A stretch of DNA of 12,252 bases from Jimgerdemannia flammicorona (lineage: Eukaryota > Mucoromycota > Endogonomycetes > Endogonales > Endogonaceae): assembly GCA_003990745.1 (NCBI GenBank), contig RBNI01005689.1, positions 1 to 12,252 on the forward strand, in the 5' to 3' direction. The notes under the pieces are model-generated. The model was not told the DNA's origin. It worked only from the letters and a program-made list of their open reading frames with translations, and searched no databases. Within the stretch, counting starts at the first letter, position 1, and every line of letters starts with the position of its first letter. Positions 1-8,170 of this stretch are shown in pieces. The position numbers were made by a program, and so were the translations under genes.

Positions 1-304
1 GCGATTCAGACGTTTTCCTTCATAACTCAGCAACGCATGATCGGATTTCAATGTTCTTGGTATCATTAGATAGGCCTTATTAAGGGCTTTCAAATGACAC
101 CAAGATCATCAAATTTGGATGATTATTCATCAAGTTATTGATGTAAACATTTAATTGTCTAATTTGGAAATCAAAACAATGGTTGATTCGAATCCGATTC
201 GAATCCATCCGGATGGGATTCGAATCCCATCCGAGTTGATCCGGATGGGATTCAATCCGAATCAATCCAAATCCAATCCGGATTAAATTGACTCGTTAGG
301 AGCA
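1..304. other. CpG-bearing flanking segment, no gene
   Basis: I see no convincing coding frame here. About 14 CpG dinucleotides lie in 304 bases, whereas the 3.9 kb from 8348 to 12252 hold only two. The segment has therefore escaped the C-to-T decay that marks the right part of the window. It abuts the truncated LTR of element A near 305 and shows no similarity to element B, into which A seems to have inserted. It is probably a younger repeat or a rearranged junction. What kind of element it belongs to cannot be told. Confidence 0.55.
185..253. repeat. Palindromic and tandem GATTCGAATC / ATCCGGAT repeats
   Basis: GATTCGAATCC occurs twice in tandem (185-195, 196-206). ATCCGGATGGGATTC occurs at 207-221 and 239-253. 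Positions 210-233 form a perfect 24-base palindrome whose left half is CGGATGGGATTC. Related AATCC-type units continue to about 285. The unit is rich in CpG and could form hairpins. It may be a satellite or the end of a small transposon; its function is unknown. Confidence 0.8.
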
Positions 305-605
305 CTACATAGAAGAGTTCTTGGTGTTTGTGGGCAATGAGTTTCTGGTGTTGAGACATCTGGGAAATGTCTGTGTCATAGTAGTGTTTGACCATGTCTT
401 CCAGGAGGCAGCCGATCTGGTAGTAGCTTGAGATTTGTCCAATCCAGTAGGCCTCATTAAGCATATTCAGGGCATTCCATTGGGCTTCCATGAAGTAGAG
501 GGGTGCTCGGCTATAGATATTCATGAGAAGCAGAGGGGGTATGGCTCGGTTGACAATGGCATTCCAAATGTCAGCGCAGATGCAGTTGTAGATCTCGGTG
601 GTCAT
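305..605 (-). pseudogene. Accessory gene copy in 3' LTR, N-terminal part only
   Basis: An ATG at 603-605 opens about 100 codons with no stop, matching the first 100 codons of the accessory gene at 6996-8091. The frame then runs past the truncation into unrelated flank, with its stop at 252-254. The start of the protein reads MTTEIYNCICADIWNAIVNR. The segment contains helix-like stretches rich in Ile, Leu, Tyr and Gln. I recognise no family. This copy keeps CGA (Arg) where the other has TGA, TGG (Trp) where the other has TGA, and CAA where the other has TGA, so it records a less damaged state. The TATA-like site 675-684 lies about 70 bases upstream. Confidence 0.6.
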
Positions 606-674
606 GTTTGTGTATTTGGAAGTTGTGATTGTTGTTTGTTTTGGTTCTCTGTTTCAATGCATCTTGGGGCTCAG

Positions 675-684
675 TATATATGCA
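675..684 (-). promoter_or_regulatory. TATA box of accessory gene, 3' LTR copy
   Basis: The minus strand reads TGCATATATA about 70 bases upstream of the ATG at 605, followed by an A/C-rich leader typical of fungal 5' UTRs. The site is identical in the other LTR copy (8161-8170). Confidence 0.5.
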
Positions 685-741
685 TTTGTTCTTGATTGGT
701 AAGATCCTGTTTATGTAAATCTTGTGTTCCATGACTTGGTA

Positions 742-787
742 TTGACTCAGCTTTGTATGCTGTGACTTCTGTTTGACTCAGCTTTGT
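742..787. promoter_or_regulatory. Paired TGACTCA (Gcn4/AP-1-like) sites in LTR
   Basis: A perfect 15-base direct repeat, TTGACTCAGCTTTGT, occurs at 742-756 and 773-787. Each copy contains TGACTCA, the palindromic-type consensus bound by Gcn4/AP-1 bZIP factors. They lie about 60-105 bases upstream of the TATA-like site in the minus-strand sense. Both TGACTCA cores are kept in the 5' LTR copy. Regulation by a bZIP factor is inference. Confidence 0.45.
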
Positions 788-862
788 GATCTTGCAGGTA
801 ATTTTCAGATTTGTTCAGAGATCACATGTGATTTCGGTGGCTTGGAGGTTGTGCACTTACAA

Positions 863-875
863 CTCTCCCCTTCTT
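863..875 (-). other. Polypurine tract of element A
   Basis: The minus strand reads AAGAAGGGGAGAG, then TT, then GTAAG of the 3' LTR. A purine run directly upstream of the 3' LTR is the primer for plus-strand DNA synthesis in LTR retrotransposons. Its place fixes the LTR start at 861 and the direction of the element. Confidence 0.8.
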
Positions 876-1290
876 AGCTTTCGATGTCCTCATTGGGGCC
901 TTCTAATTTTGTTCTAGTATTGTTATACCATTTGGGAGGTCAAAAGTCCAATAAAGTCCATTTTTTCAGAAAGTGGCATGCTCATAGTACAGTTGCCTAA
1001 TATGTTGGATTCACATGTTAAAGGGTCATGTGTTCAATGCTGTATACCAGAGGTGATTCTGACATCATTCACTGCTGGAGAATTTCCTCTAAGGAATCTT
1101 CTTAAATGTCTATGCCTTGTTTCCCACCAGTGGTATGGGGAGAATAGGCTGGCTTTCAGTTTTGCTATTTTTCCAGAGGGTTGGTATTTTTTTTTTTTTT
1201 TGTTCTTGCTGAGTTCTTGATTAGGTTCGTGATAATTATAATATTCAGGAGGGTATAATATAAACTGATAGGTGCAGGAGTGTTCAGATT
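876..1290 (-). other. Non-coding stretch between pol stop and polypurine tract
   Basis: After the pol stop at 1291-1293 I find no recognisable domain down to the polypurine tract. It contains a run of 15 T at 1187-1201 (A on the coding strand). It could be 3' untranslated sequence or a decayed C-terminal tail. Short plus-strand frames here look like chance. Confidence 0.5.
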
Positions 1291-3780
1291 TTAGTTGTTC
1301 AAGGAATTGTATTCCTGAACTAAATTGGTAGTATTCTGGAGATTAGTCTTGGGTTCCCATATTGCATCATGGATTGGATAACCTTTCCATTTAATGAGAT
1401 ACTCAGAGTGATTCTTGTGGCCATGTCTGTTGAGGATTTGTTCAACTTCATATTCTTCCTAGTCATTAATAATGACAGGTGCAGGTGGTTTTGTAGTATG
1501 GTTCGGGAATAGCTCATTATTATTGTAATTATATCACTTGAGATATTGGACATTGAAGACTGGGTGAATCTTTATAGTGTCCAGTAGTGCCAATTTGTAA
1601 GAGGTCAGAGAGACTTGTGAAATGACTTCAAATGGTCCAATGAACTTACTGTTCAGCTTTGTAGATGGTCTGTGCTTGAGGTTGTCAACTTGGTATCCTC
1701 AGATGTCTAGTAAAACTTTTTCTCCAATATTGAAGGTTTCTTCTCAGTGATATTGGTTAACATACTGTGACTGTTGTTCTTGAGCTCGCAATAAATTGTC
1801 AATTGCGATCTGGCTTAGATTACACATTCGGAGTAAGAATTCTTCAACAGCTTCGACTGTAGAGAGTTCTTCAGTAGTTCAGATAAGTATCAGAGGAATG
1901 TTTGGATTTTGTCCAGTGTTGGTGAAGAATGGGGTCATTCCAAGAGAGGCTTGCTTACTGTTGTTATAGGCAAACTCGACTGCGGTGAGGTGTTCATACC
2001 AATCATCTTGTCTGTAGGAAACATAGTTTCTTAGCATTTGTTCCAGAGTTCAGTTCATTCTTTCAGTTTGGCCATCAGTTTCAGGGTGAAAGGCTGTAGA
2101 TAGTACAAGTTTTGTTCCAAGATATGCATAGAGGGCTTTCCAAAAATGGCTGGTGAATTTCAGGTCTCAGTCACTAACAATGATCTTAGAGAGACTATGA
2201 TAGTGGAAGATATTGTCAAACAAGAGTGTAGCTATGTCTGGTGCTGTTGTAGTGGTGGTGGTTGGTACAAAGTGAGCTTGTTTGCTGAGATAGTCCACAA
2301 AGACAACAATTGCATCTTTCCTGTTCTTGGTTCAGGGTAGTTGTACAATGAAGTCCATAGAGACTTGTTCCCAATTAGCAGATGGTAGTGGGATAGGATG
2401 GAGTAGACCAGGTTTTGCTAGTGTTGACGACTTGTTCCATTGGCAGGCATCACAGGAAGTGATGTAGGTCTTGAGTTGATCTGCCATTTGGGGCCAATAG
2501 AAGTTTCGAGAGATAACTTCATAGCATTTATCAAATCCTAAGTGTCCAGCTGTAGGGGCATTATGACATTTGAATAGAATAGTCCTTCGGAGGTCTCGGT
2601 TGTTTGGAACATATAATCTGTCCTTGTAGTAGATAGCATTATCCTTGAGTTGGTATTGATTGTACTGGGTATGCTTGTTAGCATCATTACTATTCAAGAT
2701 TTCTTGGAGTGCTTGAGCTTCCTTATCATCAGCATATGCTGTGATAATTTGTTCCATGATGGAGTTGGTAATGAAGGTGAGAGTTTGGATAACTTCTTCA
2801 ATAGGTGGTCTGGAGATTGCATCAGCAATAATGTTTTCCTTGCCAGGGTGGTACTGGATTTCATAGTCAAAGTTGGTGAGGACTTTCATCCATCTGGCTT
2901 GCTTTTGAGAAAGGGTAGCCTGGGTCTTGATATTGACTAATGACTTGTAGTCAGTCAATACAGTGAAGTGTGCTCCTTCTAGGTATGGTCGCCATTTGAT
3001 CAGAGTGTTTACGATGGGTAACATTTCCTTCTTGTGAGTTATATAGTTGATTTCAGCATCGTTGAACTTGCGGGAGTGATAGGCCACAGGGTGTCCTTCT
3101 TGTATGAGTACTGCTCCAAGAGCTAGGTCAGAGGTATCAGTAGTAACTTTATATGGTAGGGCAGGATTTGCCGCTTGAAGTACTGGAGTGGTTATCAAGG
3201 TATCTTTCAGTACTTGGAAGGCTGTATCTTGTTTGGGTCCCCAATTTGCAAGATTGTTGAAGTCTTTCTCTTGTTTCATGGTCCAGGGCTGTTCTCCTTT
3301 CTTGTTATGCTTGGTCATTTGAGTAAGGGCAGTGGTGATTTTGGCAAAGTTGGCAACAAATCGCCTGTAATAGTTTGCTAATCCCAGAAATAACTGGAGG
3401 TCTTTCAGCTTCTTAGGTCTGGGCCAATCCTTGATTGCGGAGATTTTGCTGGAGTCCACTTTGATTCCATTCGGTGTGACAATGTGTCTAAGGAACTGAA
3501 TTTCTTTCAGAAGAAATTTGTACTTGCTGAGTTTTGCGAAGAGTCTGTTTTCTTGGAGTTTCAGTAGTACTAGTTCAAGGTGTTCAAGATGTTCCTCCAG
3601 GGTTTTGCTGAAGACTAGGATGTCATCAATATAGACAACAATGAATTTGTCCAGGTATGGGTGCAGAATAGTATTCATCAGTGTCTGGAAGGTTGCAGGA
3701 GCTTTCCTTCTATTGGTTCTTCTTTGTGCCAGTTTGTTGATACAAGAGAAGCAATCATCAATCATTCGGGAAGAGTACAT
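1291..3780 (-). pseudogene. pol: pol of element A: RT (C-terminal part), RNase H, integrase, chromodomain
   Basis: One reading frame, with no frameshift, holds four domains. RT palm begins at APATFQ (about 3691-3708) and has YIDD at 3622-3633 in place of the usual YLDD/YVDD. RNase H has its Asp/Glu set: Asp in TDTSD (codon 3136-3138), Glu in KKEML (3025-3027), Asp in TDYKSL, Asp in IADAISR. Integrase has the HHCC finger (CHNAPTAGHLG, then CDAC, about 2443-2568) and catalytic Asp in SMDF (2353-2355), Asp in SD*D (2170-2172) and Glu in TERMN. A GPF module lies at 1630-1638, then a chromodomain. Stops: TGA at 2332, 2167, 2050, 1879, 1744, 1699 and 1534, TAG at 1459. Those at 2167 and 2050 sit where the family has Arg, as expected from CGA to TGA. 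RT fingers and protease are absent upstream. The 482-codon open stretch 2332-3780 is only the surviving middle. Confidence 0.92.
1333..1458 (-). other. Chromodomain at the C-terminus of integrase (element A)
   Basis: The residues read EEYEVEQILNRHG, then YLIKWKGYP, then IWEPKTNL. These are the aromatic-cage and core positions of a chromodomain (Y near the start, W in IKWKGY, W in IWEP). In chromoviruses this module guides integration to histone-marked heterochromatin. It lies just after the in-frame TAG at 1459-1461 and ends about 13 codons before the pol stop. Confidence 0.9.
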
Positions 3781-3843
3781 TCCAATACCATGGGGGCATT
3801 GGCCACTTGGTACATATCCATCTTCAATTTTCTTGTAGAATTA

Positions 3844-4260
3844 TTCTTCTTTGTTCACAGTAGTTTGGACTGAGGCCTTGTTTGATGAACCAAATCCTTT
3901 GGATCCTCAGATAGTGGATAGTAGTTCAGGGACTTCCTTGACTGTCAGGGTTGACTCGATTTTCTCGAATAGGATCTGGGCAATACAGAAGCCTATAGGG
4001 ATCTTGAAGGGTGTCCAACTGTGGTTTCGGATGAGGACAATAATTTCGCCTGTATAATCTTCGTCAATAACTCCTCCTTCTACTGAGAGTCCTTTCAATG
4101 CTAGGCTGCTGTGACAGCATATTCTTCCAACATATCCCTCAGGAATTTGGATACTGATTTCTATATAGACTTGCTTGACTTCTCGGTTAGAGACTGTAGC
4201 TTCTTTGGCTGCATACAGGTCATATACAGCTGCTTTTTGACTTCCTTTGGTTAGGGCCTT
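3844..4260 (-). pseudogene. dUTPase domain of element A (between Gag zinc knuckle and RT)
   Basis: This is a trimeric-type dUTPase, which hydrolyses dUTP to dUMP and keeps uracil out of DNA. Motif 1 is AAVYDLYAA (4207-4233). Motif 2 is CCHSSLALKG, where the usual Arg and Gly of the PRSG core are changed. Motif 3 is GGVIDEDYTGE with the catalytic Asp and the Tyr present. Motif 4 is GFCIAQ, with Cys at the usual Arg. After a TGA at 3907-3909 the same frame goes straight on with GSKGFGSS (3883-3906), the glycine-rich motif 5. The TGA sits at the usual Arg of RGxxGFG, so it is probably a decayed CGA. It lies in the same frame as the upstream zinc knuckle and the downstream pol, so it was part of one Gag-Pol product rather than a host gene. 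A TAA (3841-3843) follows. Length is near the usual ~140 residues. Confidence 0.92.
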
Positions 4261-4339
4261 AGCAGTTTGTCTTAATTTGACAAAGTCTAGTATTCTGGTG
4301 GTCAGATTGTTGAGATGGTGCAAAGTGGTAATAGTTGCT

Positions 4340-5265
4340 CATGTTGCTGTTCGGGGTTTTTGGTTAGGGCAGGCACTGGCCATGTATCCTGTCTTTTAGC
4401 AATAGAAGTATGCTCCACTTCTTCTAAGTTCATTCCTTTCACCTTCAGTGAGTTTCTTGAAGGTACTCGGCTGGGTAAGTTCATGATTTCTAGGTGTCCA
4501 TAAAGTGGATGTTGAGGGAGCTCGGGATGCTTCATGCTTGGGTTCTTCTTTCTTTGTCCAAGTTTTTTCCTTGTTGTTGAATTGTCTTTGGGGCAGAATG
4601 GGTCCAGCTGTTAGGATCCACTTGACCATAGTCTTGATTCTTGCCAGGTACCATTGTTGGTGGTCACAACCAACTGGGCATCCTTGTTCTCGGATTTTTC
4701 TAGTAAACCATTCAGGCAGGGCATTGAATAAATGATCTGCTCTTGTACTATTTCGTGCTTCATCATTGGCAATATATCCTAGGCCAACAGTGTTCAGGAG
4801 TGACTCGAGTTTTGTACAGAAGGTTTCAAATTCCTCCTTGCCATGTATATCGAATTTGAGGTTGTGGAGTTTTACTTGGGATTCAGTGATCATGGTTTTG
4901 CTGCGATATTGAGCAATCATAAGTTGTTTAAGTCCAGGGGCTGCAGGATGGGCTCTATATCCTGGGGCATTATTTGCTGCATTCTGAGCAACTACTACAG
5001 GTCGGGTGTCCCATGTGAGGAGTTTTTCAGGAAGAGTTTGCCACCATTCTTCAGCAGGTCCTCATAAGAATGTAACAACTTGGCGGACATAGGCTGTGGT
5101 GGTAGCAAAGAGTTGTTCCAGAGTGTGGTCTTGATTGTTTGTCAGAATGCGGTCAGTGACTCATTCATTGGTCCATTGATTGGCTTCGAAGTTGGTGTCA
5201 ACTACACTAATAAAGCTTTGGACTTCTTGTGCAGTACCATCGAAGGTAGGTAGACTCAGATTTTT
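4340..5265 (-). pseudogene. gag: gag of element A: capsid and zinc knuckle
   Basis: The frame begins with LSLPTFDGTAQEVQSFI, the usual opening of the Gypsy capsid. It then has a GPAEEWW helix and a second helical region from about 4920 down to 4600. The tail is Pro/Thr/Ser-rich and ends in a zinc knuckle near 4357-4410. The knuckle spacing is kept, but the first Cys and the His are now Tyr and a TAA (4396-4398) lies inside. Stops also fall at 5161 (TGA), 5062 (TGA) and 4339 (TGA). No frameshift separates it from dUTPase and pol, so gag and pol formed one frame. The best open part is 4396-4920 (174 codons). Confidence 0.85.
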
Positions 5266-6523
5266 GTAGGTCGGGTCTGTTCGGCTAAGGCAGTAATGGT
5301 TGTTGCCATTATGGCTATCTGAGCTGTGAGGTCTAGAATCTGTTGGTTTGCTATATTGTTTACTGGAGGTGGTTGGACTGCTGGTAGTGGTGTTACTGGT
5401 AATATTTGAGGTACTGGTGCAGAGTGTGATGGAGTTCTTTAGGTCTGTGTAAGTTGCTGGAGTAGTAGTTATGGGTCTGGAGTAAGGGCTAGATAGATAG
5501 CTGTCTGTTGCTGTATAGGTGTGTTCTGTCCTGATGGAGGTTCGTCTCCTTCGGCAGTATATCCGGGATCGAATTCGCTGAGATACTCCTTCTCCTCTTC
5601 AGTTTGGTCCCTGTATACTTGGGTTTGCTCAGTGTCAAAGTAGACAGAATCAGTTGTATATCTGATTTCAGATGGACTTAATTCAAAGTCAAGTTCTGGT
5701 TCAGTATTGGTTTCAGATTCAGGTAGGGCTGTAGCAGAGCCTGCTTCAGGTTCAGGATTGGGTAGTTGATAAAGAGTTTCTCTTGCTTCTTCCTTAAGAA
5801 TATGGCGGGCCTTGCTGTTCTGAAATCAGTAGTATAATGTGGTTTTGGTCCTGGTATAGTGAAAGTCGGTAGAGTTGAGCCACTTAGCTACAGAGGCTTG
5901 GGCTTCGTGAGGAACTAAGGCTAGAAAGACTGCTGCTGGTTGTCCTATGTCACTCAGATTTGTAGAGCTGACAAAACTCTTGTTGAGAAGAGTAAAGAAG
6001 GCTTCTATAAGACCTTCTTCATCTTGACTTGCTGGGTGTAGGGCAAGGAGTTCGGTGAATAGGGGTTCACCTATTTGCTGGTTTAATCAGAGTACTTCTT
6101 TCTTTGAATGAAGTTTGTCCCACTTGTTGCAGGTGTGGAGGTCAAATTGTCCTTATACGTCAGGTTCAATTCTCTTCAGATTGTCAGATAGTTTAGAATA
6201 AATTCCAGTTCAGAGGTTGGGCTTTATACCAACTTGTAGAAATTTGCAGAAGAGTTTGTAGCAGGGTGAGGAAGCATCTTGAAGCAGAATTGGATTGTAA
6301 ACTGCTACTACCAAGTTGTAAGAGGGTTGCTTTTTAGGGTAACTGTTACATAGTTCTGGAAGAGTTTTCTGGAAGTTCTGGATATTCTGGAAGACTGTTT
6401 TCTTATGGTTAAGATCAATTTCATATAGAGTACATCCTCTATACTTATTAATTTTAAGATCAGGTTGACATCTCAACCAAAGTCCTTTCTTTGGACTAGT
6501 TCTGGATATTCAGGATTTTCCAT
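5266..6523 (-). pseudogene. Long N-terminal region of Gag (element A)
   Basis: This lies in another frame than the capsid. The switch is near 5265 at a short A run, where the upstream frame ends ALAEQTRPTKI and the next frame begins with the capsid. About 400 codons run from near 6512 with stops at 6210, 6153, 6087, 5826, 5469 and 5439. From N to C there is a basic/aromatic part (6213-6476), a helical part, a very acidic part (about 5570-5790, rich in Glu/Asp/Ser/Thr), then a Pro-rich part and a short hydrophobic helix before capsid. A plausible start is the ATG at 6521-6523 (MENPEYPELV), which needs a second frameshift near 6480. I recognise no domain. It may be a matrix-like Gag extension or a separate upstream protein. 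Confidence 0.6.
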
Positions 6524-6575
6524 ATTTCAGGAAGTTCGAGAAACTAAGACCAGCTTAGTTGAATTGGCATATTGC

Positions 6576-6589
6576 TGCAGACAATACCC
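6576..6589 (-). other. Possible primer binding site of element A
   Basis: The minus strand reads TGGGTATTGTCTGC. It holds the only TGG on this strand between 6590 and the TATA box at 6799, in the right place between the AATAAA signal and the start of gag. I cannot match it to a tRNA. Some fungal chromoviruses prime from their own RNA 5' end, so no tRNA match may exist. Confidence 0.2.
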
Positions 6590-6675
6590 AATTAGGAAAT
6601 TTCGTGATGGGGTTAGGAGTGGGACCTAATGGGGAGCGGATTTATTTAAGAGTGGTTTGTGGGTTATTAAATAGA

Positions 6676-6681
6676 TTTATT
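6676..6681 (-). terminator. AATAAA polyadenylation signal in LTR core
   Basis: The minus strand reads AATAAA about 120 bases downstream of the TATA box at 6799-6806. A TATA box followed by AATAAA, then gag, is the usual U3/R/U5 order of an LTR. This supports placing the 5' LTR end between about 6590 and 6670. Confidence 0.45.
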
Positions 6682-6798
6682 CACTATTTATGATATTGCT
6701 ATACTAGGAGTAGTTATGTGAGGGGATATTGTGGGGAAGTGCTCAGAGGTTGTGTTCAGATTGTTTAGGTCTGAGATTCTGAGGTCTGGGAGAGGGGG

Positions 6799-6806
6799 TA
6801 TTTATA
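6799..6806 (-). promoter_or_regulatory. TATA box of gag-pol (LTR core promoter)
   Basis: The minus strand reads TATAAATA inside AGTATAAATACCCCC, about 280 bases upstream of the candidate gag ATG (6523). Element B has the same octamer at 11784-11791, about 245 bases before its gag ATG. The shared spacing suggests this is the core promoter for the genomic transcript. Confidence 0.6.
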
Positions 6807-6874
6807 CTAGTGAGGGGCTATCTGGACTATGCTAAATATAGGTGTAGCACTAAGTGCTTTGCTGAATCGGAATG

Positions 6875-6954
6875 CAGTCACATAGTACAAGTGTGATTTG
6901 ACATATCAAGAGATCATCTGACTGCTGAGTCAGTTCACAGTCACATCATACAAG
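6875..6954. promoter_or_regulatory. U3 repeats and a TGAGTCA site upstream of the gag-pol TATA box
   Basis: CAGTCACATAGTACAAG (6875-6891) recurs with two mismatches at 6938-6954. Between them TGAGTCA (6926-6932) is the same bZIP-type motif found in the outer part of the LTR. The cluster lies 70-150 bases upstream of the TATA box and downstream of the accessory gene's stop. A role in enhancing transcription is inference. Confidence 0.35.
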
Positions 6955-6995
6955 GCTAATCTAACTATACTATGACTGCTAACCTATTTATGGTT

Positions 6996-8091
6996 TTAGG
7001 CACTGTCTGGATAGTCTTTGATGACATCACCATCAATTGCTTCATCTCTGATGAAGTAGTCGTCTAGAAAAAGTGGTTTGCGGATTACTTCTCCTTGTTT
7101 GCTAAGGTAATAATACATTGGAACTTCATCTCTATCCCCCAGGATAGCATCGTCTATATCATATGCTGGATAAGGTGTTGGTGGGCAAAGAAGTGATACA
7201 TTGTTTTCACTTTCATCGGATTCACTGTCTGCGTACCTTCTATAGGTTACAGCACTATGAGTTGTGGGGTTGTAGTAAGCTGGCGACTGTGGTTTATATT
7301 GCTCATACTCAGGTGGTGGAGTAGTTGGTTCAGCTTTAAGGGTTGTCTGAAGGTATAGGTTGTGTTCTCCAGTCTCTTCATTATAGTTGAAGTAATCGGG
7401 GGTGAATGCAGGTTAGTATTCGTGTTAGTGGTCATTGTCCCAATAAGTCTCATATGTGGTTATGAACTGTTGTAAGTTCATCGGCAAGGTTGGCAGTGTG
7501 ATCAGGGTTGGTAGAGATCCTTGGCTTGAAGTCATGTCAGTGTTGGAAGGATCATTGTCTTCTGCTTCATCTTCGTTGAAGTTGATTATATCATAGTGTC
7601 CTTCATGGCATATCCAACTTAGAGCATTCATAGGATGTGGTCATTGGGGTGCAGGAAGGTTCTGTCTGTGGTTTCACATACTTGAGATACTTGTGGTTGA
7701 GCTCTTGTATCATGTCATCGATTTGGCCATAGGACAGGGTAGTAACCATTTTGCTGGTAGTAACTCGGAGGCAGGGAATAAAGGTGCTGTACTCATAGAA
7801 GAGTTCTCAGTGTTTGCAGGCAATGAGTTTCTGGTGTTGAGACATCTGGGTAATGTCTGTGTCATGGTGATGTTCAACCATGTCTTCCAGGAGGCAGCCG
7901 ATCTGGTAGTAGCTTGAGATTTGTCCAATCCAGTGGACCTCGTTAAGCATGTTCAGGGCATTTCATTGGACTTCCACGAAGTAGAGGGGTGCTCGGCTAT
8001 AGATATTCATGAGGGGCAGAGGGGGTGTGGCTCAGTTGACAATAGCATTCCAAATGTCAGCATGGATGTGGTTGTAGATCTTGGTGGTCAT
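6996..8091 (-). pseudogene. Accessory gene of element A, unknown function, inside LTR/U3-like region
   Basis: The ATG at 8089-8091 opens a frame of about 365 codons ending at TAA 6996-6998, with one frameshift near 7625-7635. The first ~155 codons are helix-like and rich in Tyr, Gln, Ile and Leu. The middle is acidic (DIINFNEDEAEDNDPSNTD). Next comes a Pro/Tyr-rich stretch (TTPPPEYEQYKPQSPAYYNP), then an acidic Ser-rich stretch. The C-terminus contains EVPMYYYLSKQGEVIRKPLF. I recognise no domain, signal peptide or membrane segment. Stops include three TGA in the first 100 codons, where the other LTR copy has CGA, TGG and CAA, and two TAA after the acidic part. A TATA-like site lies 70 bases upstream. 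The gene lies between the start of the 5' LTR and the gag-pol promoter. It may be element-borne or captured from a host. Confidence 0.6.
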
Positions 8092-8160
8092 GTTTGTATA
8101 TTTGGAAGTTGTGATTGTTGTTTGTTTTGGTTCTCTGTTTTGATGCATCTTGGGGCTCAG

Positions 8161-8170
8161 TATATATGCA
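8161..8170 (-). promoter_or_regulatory. TATA box of accessory gene, 5' LTR copy
   Basis: The minus strand reads TGCATATATA, 70 bases upstream of the ATG at 8091. Two TGACTCA sites lie further upstream at 8229-8235 and 8260-8266, unchanged from the 3' LTR copy while many bases nearby differ. Confidence 0.5.

Larger units (their letters stand above)
305..861 (-). repeat. 3' LTR of element A, truncated
   Basis: Positions about 308-861 match 7794-8347 without gaps. By hand count of 311-861 there are 41 differences, 40 of them transitions. On the minus strand the LTR begins TGTAAG at 861, directly after a polypurine tract, the normal place for a 3' LTR. Similarity stops at 305-308, inside the accessory reading frame and before any TATA/AATAAA core equivalent to 6676-6806. 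The copy therefore seems cut short. The alternative, that this is a complete ~560-base LTR, is weaker: no TG-type terminus or primer site is seen at the matching point near 7785. Confidence 0.8.

Noticed and set aside
435..695. Plus-strand 86-codon frame, also open at 7921-8181
   Set aside because: It is antisense to the accessory gene and is open in both places simply because the LTR is duplicated. It overlaps the TATA and leader of the minus-strand gene and has no recognisable protein features.
305..861. Complete LTR of about 560 bases
   Set aside because: The inner end near 305 or 7785 shows no proper LTR terminus or primer site, the flank is not element B, and the TATA/AATAAA core lies far inside at 6676-6806. 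It is kept only as an alternative.
2650..2940. Plus-strand 96-codon frame and other plus-strand frames over 2146-5067
   Set aside because: They lie antisense to clear RNase H, integrase, RT, dUTPase and Gag domains and show no motifs.
3907..4323. Host dUTPase gene or captured cellular cDNA
   Set aside because: It is in frame with gag before it and pol after it, and a second element has the domain at the same place.
1291..5265. TGA read as Arg through an altered genetic code
   Set aside because: Many TGA fall at Arg positions, but the LTR copies show CGA in one and TGA in the other at the same codon. TAA and TAG also occur, and CGA is still used for Arg nearby. CpG decay explains it without a new code.
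7247..7453. Minus-strand 68-codon frame rich in Thr/Asn
   Set aside because: The overlapping frame used by the accessory gene gives a more coherent acidic and Pro/Tyr-rich protein continuing to 6996. The 68-codon frame looks like its shadow.
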